NCBI GenBank assembly: GCA_021732215.1
Contig: JAKFVL010000008.1
Location: forward strand, 145,127-209,126
Length of the DNA stretch: 64,000 bases
Reading direction: 5' to 3'
DNA from: Hyphomicrobiales bacterium
GTDB taxonomy: Bacteria; Pseudomonadota; Alphaproteobacteria; Rhizobiales; Xanthobacteraceae
The notes under the pieces are model-generated. The model was given only the letters and a program-made list of their open reading frames with translations. It was not told the origin of the DNA and did not search any database. Below are positions 58,104 through 64,000 of the stretch, piece by piece (position 1 is the first letter of the stretch; each line of letters starts with the position of its first letter). A program made the translations under genes and the position numbers.

Positions 58104-58204
58104 CATTCAATCTTTAGTGCCGCCTCGGGGCGATTTCGGTTAAGCAGGGCCGCGACGAACAATGCCGTGAGCAGCAGCGGCGCGACAACCCTGAAGCGGT
58201 CCAG

Positions 58205-59131
58205 GTGCAGCTATTTCTCCCCATCGCCGACATTCCGGTGAACATGTTTCTCATCCTCGCGATGGGCATGGCGGTGGGGTTCGTGTCCGGCATGTTCGGG
58301 ATCGGCGGCGGCTTTCTGCTGACGCCCCTTCTGATCTTCGTCGGCGTTTCGCCCGCGGTCGCCGTTGCATCGGTTTCCAGCCATATCGCCGCTTCATCGT
58401 TCTCGGGCGCGCTGTCATACTGGCGCAGACGCGCGATCGATCCGTCGCTGGCGCTGGTGCTGCTGAGCGGTGGCGTGCTCGGGACCGCGTTCGGCGTCTG
58501 GCTGTTCACGCTGCTGCGCTCGCTCGGCCAGCTTGATCTCATCATCGCACTCTCATACGTGGTTCTGCTCTCCGCGGTCGGAGGCCTGATGTTCTGGGAG
58601 GGCTTGCGTGCGATCCACCGCGCCCGGCGCGGCGAGATCATTCCGATGCGGCGCACCGGAGCGCACGGCTGGATCCATGGCCTGCCGCTGAAAATGCGTT
58701 TCAAACGCTCGAAGATCTATCTCTCGGTGATTCCGCTGATCGCCACCGGGCTGATGATAGGCTTCATCGGCGCGATCATGGGAATCGGCGGCGCGTTCCT
58801 GCTGATCCCGATTCTGATTTACGTCATGCGGGTGCCGACCGGGACTGTGATCGGCACCGCAATGGCGCTGACGCTGGTCACCATGATCCTCGCAACCGTC
58901 CTGCATGCGGTGACCAATCACCTCGTCGATGCGGTGCTGGCGCTGATCCTGATGGTCGGCGGCGTGATCGGCGCGCAATTCGGCGCCCGCGCGGGGCAGC
59001 GGATTCGTGGCGAGCATCTGCGGTTGCTGCTCGGCCTTCTCATCCTCTCGGTCGGCATCCGCTTCGCTGTCGAACTGATCATCAAACCCGACGATATCTA
59101 CACCATCCGCCAGATCGGAGATGGCGTATGA
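58205..59131 (+). CDS. TSUP (TauE/SafE) family transporter
   Basis: A 308-residue inner-membrane transporter. The start is GTG at 58205. Eight to nine hydrophobic segments carry the two family repeats GFVSGMFGIGGGFLLTPLLIF and GFIGAIMGIGGAFLLIPILIYV, with the GIGGG motif. TSUP proteins carry sulfite, sulfonates or organic anions out of, or into, the cell. Its stop overlaps the next gene as ATGA, so they are coupled. The partner TIGR02186 protein is a normal neighbour. Confidence 0.93.
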   Translation: MQLFLPIADIPVNMFLILAMGMAVGFVSGMFGIGGGFLLTPLLIFVGVSPAVAVASVSSHIAASSFSGALSYWRRRAIDPSLALVLLSGGVLGTAFGVWLFTLLRSLGQLDLIIALSYVVLLSAVGGLMFWEGLRAIHRARRGEIIPMRRTGAHGWIHGLPLKMRFKRSKIYLSVIPLIATGLMIGFIGAIMGIGGAFLLIPILIYVMRVPTGTVIGTAMALTLVTMILATVLHAVTNHLVDAVLALILMVGGVIGAQFGARAGQRIRGEHLRLLLGLLILSVGIRFAVELIIKPDDIYTIRQIGDGV

Positions 59132-59916
59132 GATCGCGCACCCGCATCGCCATCGTGGCGGCCCTCGCGTTCGGAGGCTTGTCGGGTGCCAGCAGTGCGC
59201 ACGCCGAACGGCTGATCGTCTCGGTGTCGAACCATCGCGTCACTGTCACGCCGAACTACGTGGGCGAAGAACTGGTGCTGTTCGGCTCGGTCGAGCGCGA
59301 CGAAAAAACCCCGCAAAACCTGCCGAATTACGATCTCGTCGTCACCATCAAGGGTCCGGGCGCCGACATGGTGACACGGCGCAAGGAGCGCAAGTTCGGC
59401 ATCTGGGTCAACACCGACTCGCGGCAGTTCCTGAAAGTGCCGGCTTATCTTGCCGTGTTCGCCAACCGGCCGTTCGACGAGATGGCATCGGCCGACACGC
59501 AGCGGCGGCTGCAGCTCGGGCTCAAAAACACCATCCTGACGCAGCGCGTCGGCACCGACTATGCCGACGTGGTGTCGACCGATCCGTTTCGCAGCGCGTT
59601 CGTGCGGTTGCGGATGGAGCACGGGCTATATCGCGAGGCGACCAATGCAGTGACGTTTCTGACGCCGACGCTGTTTCGCACCGGCATTCCACTGCCGGCG
59701 GAAGTGCCTATCGGCAATTACGATGTCGAGATCGAGCTGATCGCCAACGGCGCGCTGGTGACGAAAACCGAAACCGCGTTCGAGATCGTCAAGGTCGGGT
59801 TCGAGCAGTTCGTCGCGACCAATGCGCAGCAGAACGGACTGGTCTACGGTCTCGTGACCGCGATGATGGCGCTTGTCACCGGCTGGCTGGCGTCGGTGAT
59901 CTTCCGGCGGGATTAA
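59128..59916 (+). CDS. TIGR02186 family exported/membrane protein
   Basis: A 262-residue protein. A Sec signal MRSRTRIAIVAALAFGGLSGASSAHA precedes RLIVSVSNHRVTVTPNYVGEELVLFG. A C-terminal helix (GLVYGLVTAMMALVTGWLASVIF) anchors it. TIGR02186 proteins are encoded next to TSUP transporters in alphaproteobacteria, as here, and probably assist them in the periplasm. The gene overlaps the transporter gene by four bases. The function is not known. Confidence 0.88.
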   Translation: MRSRTRIAIVAALAFGGLSGASSAHAERLIVSVSNHRVTVTPNYVGEELVLFGSVERDEKTPQNLPNYDLVVTIKGPGADMVTRRKERKFGIWVNTDSRQFLKVPAYLAVFANRPFDEMASADTQRRLQLGLKNTILTQRVGTDYADVVSTDPFRSAFVRLRMEHGLYREATNAVTFLTPTLFRTGIPLPAEVPIGNYDVEIELIANGALVTKTETAFEIVKVGFEQFVATNAQQNGLVYGLVTAMMALVTGWLASVIFRRD

Positions 59917-59940
59917 CGATACGGCAGGCAGGCCGGTTTC

Positions 59941-61206
59941 TTACTTGCCTTGCGCAATGTCCATAATCATTTGGCATGCGAGATACAATCGGCGCGGAAT
60001 GGCATCGATCAGCACATACTCCGCACTGTTGCTGTGATAGCCGAAACCGGGCAGGCCGAGCGCTTCCACCACCGGCTTGCCGGACAGAGCCGCATACGCC
60101 GCATCGGTGCCGCCGCCGGTGAACGGGATCACCTTGACCTCGGTACCGAGTGACCTGTTGATATCGACCGCTTTCTGGACCAGGCGGCGGCCTTCGTCGT
60201 TCGCGACGAAGGCAGGGCGGCCGGGATCGATATCGACCTTGATCTCTGCACCCTGCAGACGCTTCCTCGCCACGCGCTCATTCAGATCCTTGATCAAGGC
60301 CTGGAACGATTCGTTGGTCGGGTAACGTACATCGGCGTAGAGCGTTGCCTGGTCAGGCACGATGTTACGAACGTTGCCTGCGTTGCCGAGCGTCCAGTTA
60401 AAGCGCAACGCGCCCTGTCCCTTGTCGAGATCGAGCGTGCGCAACACCAGATCGGATGATTCGACGATGGCATTGACGCCAAGCTCGGGCGTCGCTCCGG
60501 CGTGCGCCGCCAACCCTTTAATCGATATCGTCACACCGCCGATGCCGGATGCGCCCAGAACCATGACCTCGCCGCCGAGCAGCGGATGCTTGTCGATGGT
60601 CGGCTCGAACGACAAGATCACGTCGCTCTCTTTCGCCAATGCCTGAATCAGATCGCGCGAGCCGCGCGAGCCCTGCTCTTCATCGGTGTTGAAGACAACG
60701 GCGATCGTGCCGAAGTCCTTGAAGCCCTGCTTCTGTAAAAGGCGCATGCTGTGCAGGATAACGGCGATCCCGGACTTGGCATCGGCGATGCCGGGTCCGT
60801 AGGCTTTGTTGCCGTCAATCCGGAACGGCGCAGCCGCAAGCCTGCCACGGCTGTAGACCGTGTCCATATGCGCCATCAGCAGTATGTTTTTCCCGCCCTT
60901 TCCCTTCAGACGCCCGACGATGTTGTCGCCGACAACACCGTTGGCCGCCTTGTTGCGCGTGACCGCAAAACCCAGTGTCTTGAGTTCTTTTTCCAGCAAG
61001 ACCGCCATCGCGGCCATGCCGATCTTGTCGCCGGTGCCGGTCTCGATGTTGACCAGCCGCTCCAGCGTCTTGATCGTCGCAGCCTGTTCGGATTTCGCGG
61101 CCTTCAGCAATCGGTCATCCAGCGCTGACGCCGGGGACATCGCCAGATGGAAACCAAGCAACGCGCCAAGGCTCCATCGCAATTGTGAGATGGCTGATCG
61201 AAACAT
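59941..61206 (-). CDS. M20-family metallopeptidase (glutamate carboxypeptidase-like)
   Basis: A 421-residue zinc exopeptidase with a signal MFRSAISQLRWSLGALLGFHLAMSPASA, so periplasmic. Catalytic landmarks are LLMAHMDTVYSRG (metal His and adjacent Asp), GPGIADAKSGIAV (bridging Asp), VFNTDEEQGSRGSRD (catalytic Glu and metal Glu), DHARAGATP-like GLAAHAGATPELGVNA, and GGGTDAAYAA near the end. Closest in form to carboxypeptidase G2. GGAGG lies nine bases before ATG 61206. The substrate is unknown. Confidence 0.92.
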   Translation of the reverse strand: MFRSAISQLRWSLGALLGFHLAMSPASALDDRLLKAAKSEQAATIKTLERLVNIETGTGDKIGMAAMAVLLEKELKTLGFAVTRNKAANGVVGDNIVGRLKGKGGKNILLMAHMDTVYSRGRLAAAPFRIDGNKAYGPGIADAKSGIAVILHSMRLLQKQGFKDFGTIAVVFNTDEEQGSRGSRDLIQALAKESDVILSFEPTIDKHPLLGGEVMVLGASGIGGVTISIKGLAAHAGATPELGVNAIVESSDLVLRTLDLDKGQGALRFNWTLGNAGNVRNIVPDQATLYADVRYPTNESFQALIKDLNERVARKRLQGAEIKVDIDPGRPAFVANDEGRRLVQKAVDINRSLGTEVKVIPFTGGGTDAAYAALSGKPVVEALGLPGFGYHSNSAEYVLIDAIPRRLYLACQMIMDIAQGK

Positions 61207-61318
61207 CCGAACCTCCATGGCCACTTTTGGAGAAGCCACCTTAGCACAAACAGGAAGTCGAGCCAGCGAGTGGCCATTCCATGGCAATCAAGCCATTTCG
61301 CGAAAACGGATGACTGGA

Positions 61319-62170
61319 TCAATAACACCGGCTTGCCGCGATCGCGTGCATGCTGGCATCGCCGAGCACGTGCGCTGTGAAATCGGGCGACGAAAAGACC
61401 TTCGTAAACGCGGGATCGCGAATGCTCAGGCCCCCGGTGTAGGCTCCGAACGACGGCATCACGGCGCGCATGCCATCGCTGGCGAAGCAACGCCGGTCGA
61501 TGGCGCGGCCGCGGGTCGCGACGCGGGCTTTGGGATGCAGATGGCCGGCGATCTCACCTTGCGCACCTGTCGGCTCATGACGAAAGCTGACCGGGCCAAC
61601 GGCGATTTCCTCGGCGACAGCGCCGCGCAACGTGGCCGGCGGCAGCGGATCGTGATTGCCGGCGATCCAGATCCAGTCGCGGCCGATCTGCATGGCCGCA
61701 ATGGCATCGCGGTCGGTATCGGCCAGCCGCGCATGCGCATCGCGATCGTGGAAACTGTCGCCGAGCGCAATCACCGTGCGCGGATCGGTGCGGGCGATCA
61801 CGGCGGCGAGCCGCGCCAGCGTCGCCACTGTGTCGAATGGCGGCAACAAGATGCCACGCATGGCAAAGCTCGAGCCTTTTTCCAGATGCAGATCGGAAAC
61901 GACGAGGAGACGCTCCTCGCTCCAGTACAAACCGCCGGACAGATCGGCGATCAGCGAAACGCCGGCGACGATAATCTCCCCTCCCCCTTGGGGGGAGTGG
62001 TTGGGGGTGGGGGTAATCGCGAGCGCATGTGCTGCTTGGTTACCCCCCTCCCTGACCCTCCCCCTCAAGGGGGGAGGGAAAACGTGAGGTACAGTCAACG
62101 TCTTATCCCATCGCTTCTTTGACGAGTTCCTCGGCGGCCTCAGCCAGCAACTCGTCGGCTGCTTCGCCAT
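61319..62170 (-). CDS. pdeM: Ligase-associated DNA damage response endonuclease PdeM (metallophosphoesterase)
   Basis: A calcineurin-like phosphoesterase, with 218 residues clearly homologous from base 61975 down. Motifs are VVSDLHLEKGSS (metal His/Asp), ALGDSFHDRD, IAGNHDPLPPATL and GEIAGHLHPKARV. The family is encoded with a ligase-associated DEXH helicase, here directly upstream (lhr). Its normal N-terminus is displaced: a repeat element (61976-62080) is read in frame just upstream of IIVAGVSLIADLSGG. No ATG, GTG or TTG lies between a TTG inside the repeat (62068) and the core. An ATG at 62170 lies inside lhr. Which start is used is unresolved. Confidence 0.82.
   Translation of the reverse strand: MAKQPTSCWLRPPRNSSKKRWDKTLTVPHVFPPPLRGRVREGGNQAAHALAITPTPNHSPQGGGEIIVAGVSLIADLSGGLYWSEERLLVVSDLHLEKGSSFAMRGILLPPFDTVATLARLAAVIARTDPRTVIALGDSFHDRDAHARLADTDRDAIAAMQIGRDWIWIAGNHDPLPPATLRGAVAEEIAVGPVSFRHEPTGAQGEIAGHLHPKARVATRGRAIDRRCFASDGMRAVMPSFGAYTGGLSIRDPAFTKVFSSPDFTAHVLGDASMHAIAASRCY
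61976..62080. repeat. CCTCCCC long hairpin repeat, copy 3, at the 5' end of pdeM
   Basis: Left arm CTCCCCTCCCCCTTGGGGGG and right arm CCTCCCCCTCAAGGGGGGAG, with an inner GGTTGGGGGTGGGG and CCCCCCTCCCTGACC. It begins right after the conserved pdeM core and ends just before the lhr stop region. The reverse-strand frame of pdeM runs through it without a stop. Confidence 0.82.
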
Positions 62171-64000
62171 AGACCGCTTCGCGGCCGATTTCCAGCATCA
62201 CCGGCACGGCCAATGGCGACACCCGATCCAGCGCACGATGCACGATGTGGCCCTTGATTCGCGACAGCATATCGCCGAGCCGCTTGAGATCGAGCAGGCC
62301 GGTGGCCGCGTCCGCCCGCGCGGCGCGCAGCAGCACATGATCGGCCTGATGCTTGCGCAGCACGTCGTAGACGAGGTCCGTCGAAAACAGCATCTGCCGC
62401 CGGGATTTGTCCTCGCCGACGAAGCGCCGAGGAATCAGACCCGAAATGATGGCGCAGGCGCGGAACGTGCGTTTCATCAGCGCCGATTCCGCAAGCCACG
62501 CCTCGAGATCGTCGCCGAGCATATCCGCATCGAACAGCGCCGCGAGATCGAGCCGGCCTTGCCGCACCAGCGCGGACAGATCGCCGACGCCCCACACCGC
62601 CAGCGCGTATTCGTTGGCGACGAAACCGAGCGGCCGTGCGCGGGCGCGTTCCAGCCGCCGCGTCAGCAGCATGCCGAGCGTCTGGTGCGCGAGCCGGCCC
62701 TCGAACGGATAGCAGACCAGATAATGCTTGCCGCCGCGCGGAAAGGTTTCGACCACCATTTCGCGCGGGCCCGGTATCCGCGAGACATGCGTCTGCAATG
62801 ACAACCAGTCGCGCACCTGTTCCGGCAGGCCGCGCCATGCGCTCTTGTCGGCGAGCAGATGCCGCACGCGATCGGCGAGATAGGTCGAAAGCGGAAACTT
62901 GCCGCCGCCATAGGCCGGAACCTTCGCATCCGCATCGCTGGCGCGCGAGACATAGACCTGATCCTCAGCGAGCGCCTCGTAGCGCACCACTTCGCCCGCG
63001 AATACGAATGTATCGCCGACGGTGAGGCCTTCGACGAAATACTCCTCGACCTCGCCGAGCATGCGGCCGCCGCGCGCGATCGTGCCCGTGACGCCCGAGC
63101 CGCCGCCGCGCGAGCGAACCAGCTTCACCTTGAGCATCTGCTCTTCGACAATGGTGCCGACGTTGAGACGATAGCTTTGCCGCACGCGCGGATTGGCGAC
63201 ACGCCACCTCGGTTCAAGATTCTTTGCCTTGTCCTGTTTGATGCGTGCGAAACGCTCGTAGGATTTCAGCGCGTAGCCGCCGGTGGCGACGAAATCGACC
63301 ACATCGTCGAAATCCTTGCGCGCTAGTTCCGAATACGGCGCGGCGCGGCGCACTTCGTCGTAAAGCTCATCGCTCAGGAACGGTTCGCCGCAGGCGCAAC
63401 CCATCACATGCTGCGCCAGCACGTCGAGCGCGCCGGTGCGCAGCGGCGGCGTATCCTGCGCGTTCTCGGCGATGGCGTCGATCGCCGCGCGGCACTCCAG
63501 CACCTCGAAGCGATTGGCCGGCACCAACACCGCGCGCGACGGCTCGTCCAGGCGATGATTGGCGCGGCCGATCCGCTGCATCATGCGCGAGGCCCCTTTC
63601 GGCGCGCCGACATTGATGACGAGATCGATGTCTCCCCAGTCGATGCCGAGATCGAGCGAGGAGGTGCACACCACGCCGCGCAATTTGCCCGCGGCCATCG
63701 CGTTCTCGACCTTGCGGCGCTGCGCGACGTCGAGCGAACCGTGATGCAACGCGATCGCAAGCCCGTCGTCGTTGATGCGCCACAGCTCCTGAAACAGCAT
63801 CTCGGCCTGGCTGCGGGTGTTGACGAACACCAGCGAGGTCCTGTTGCGTTTGATGAGGTCGTAGATCTCGCCCATCGCATGGCGCGCGGTGTGTCCCGCC
63901 CACGGCAGCCGTTCCTTGGTGTCGAGCATCTCAACGATCGGCGCGGCACCTCCGGATGCGATGACAATGTCAGCAGAAACAACGCCCCCCACCCCAGACC
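62103..64000 (-). CDS. Ligase-associated DEXH-box helicase Lhr, C-terminal part (runs off window end)
   Basis: At least 632 residues of a Lhr-type DNA repair helicase. The N-terminal RecA domain is outside the window. Present are the second helicase domain LVFVNTRSQAEMLFQEL, ALHHGSLDVAQRRKVE, CTSSLDLGIDWGDIDLVINVGAP and MMQRIGRANHRLDEPSR (motifs IV-VI). A Lhr winged-helix/OB-like region and a C-terminal LHR domain follow, e.g. GKHYLVCYPFEGRLAHQTLGMLLTRRLE and FSTDLVYDVLRKHQ. Such helicases occur with an ATP-dependent ligase, an exonuclease and PdeM in alphaproteobacterial repair clusters. The frame continues past 64000. Confidence 0.92.
   Translation of the reverse strand, partial: SGVGGVVSADIVIASGGAAPIVEMLDTKERLPWAGHTARHAMGEIYDLIKRNRTSLVFVNTRSQAEMLFQELWRINDDGLAIALHHGSLDVAQRRKVENAMAAGKLRGVVCTSSLDLGIDWGDIDLVINVGAPKGASRMMQRIGRANHRLDEPSRAVLVPANRFEVLECRAAIDAIAENAQDTPPLRTGALDVLAQHVMGCACGEPFLSDELYDEVRRAAPYSELARKDFDDVVDFVATGGYALKSYERFARIKQDKAKNLEPRWRVANPRVRQSYRLNVGTIVEEQMLKVKLVRSRGGGSGVTGTIARGGRMLGEVEEYFVEGLTVGDTFVFAGEVVRYEALAEDQVYVSRASDADAKVPAYGGGKFPLSTYLADRVRHLLADKSAWRGLPEQVRDWLSLQTHVSRIPGPREMVVETFPRGGKHYLVCYPFEGRLAHQTLGMLLTRRLERARARPLGFVANEYALAVWGVGDLSALVRQGRLDLAALFDADMLGDDLEAWLAESALMKRTFRACAIISGLIPRRFVGEDKSRRQMLFSTDLVYDVLRKHQADHVLLRAARADAATGLLDLKRLGDMLSRIKGHIVHRALDRVSPLAVPVMLEIGREAVYGEAADELLAEAAEELVKEAMG

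Overview
The window is chromosomal DNA of a high-GC alphaproteobacterium of the Bradyrhizobium/Rhodopseudomonas/Afipia group (Nitrobacteraceae). The evidence is the gene order hisD-UPF0262-LMW phosphatase-maf-yacG, the split ATP synthase locus atpI-B-E-F'-F, a glycine-type 5-aminolevulinate synthase, a plant-type glutamate-cysteine ligase, an aa3 oxidase locus ctaC-D-B-(small ORF)-G-E, and dispersed palindromic repeats (GATCCCGAAAA..., GTCATTGCGAGG..., CATGGCCGGG..., CCTCCCC...) that I recall as typical of that family. Genus and species cannot be fixed from the sequence alone. No insertion sequence, prophage, CRISPR array, rRNA or plasmid function was seen. The region is mostly housekeeping.

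Layout. 1-9 kb: partial MFS gene, tRNA-Phe, a TctC-type binding protein, then a leftward block yacG, maf, exported protein, LMW phosphatase, UPF0262, hisD, murA, an NAD(P)-binding protein and a small basic protein, then tRNA-Thr and a DUF2171 protein. 9-13 kb: bioB, an MBL-fold hydrolase, hemA. 13-24 kb: a probable acetate or short-chain acid switch. A symporter-fused hybrid histidine kinase (CrbS-like) is flanked by two different response regulators and followed by a two-subunit solute:sodium symporter, three small membrane proteins and a large MFS transporter. 24-30 kb: a coiled-coil exported protein, a DsbA-fold isomerase, atpI-B-E-F'-F, a lipoprotein and a GNAT acetyltransferase. 30-40 kb: M16 protease, thrC, SURF1, DUF983 and the cytochrome aa3 oxidase genes, all leftward.

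40-47 kb: a decayed fusion of an iron alcohol dehydrogenase 5' end and a probable GST 3' end, an IalB-like protein, tldD, GST, an unknown Cys-containing protein, a PAN-domain protein and gshA. 47-54 kb: a fatty acid beta-oxidation set (acyl-CoA dehydrogenase, thiolase, FadB/J-type enzyme) with a MarR regulator, then a divergent SnoaL-like/PadR pair. 54-64 kb: a large PodJ-like coiled-coil/Sel1 protein, a TSUP transporter with its TIGR02186 partner, an M20 peptidase, and the DNA-repair pair pdeM-lhr, which is cut off by the window end.

The most interesting items are the two-regulator symporter-kinase locus with its unassigned small membrane proteins, the repeat element read in frame at the 5' end of pdeM, the deletion-generated fusion relic at 40.4-41.0 kb, and the absence of infA and the DUF2948 gene from an otherwise conserved cluster. 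Nothing here clearly amounts to a wholly undescribed system.
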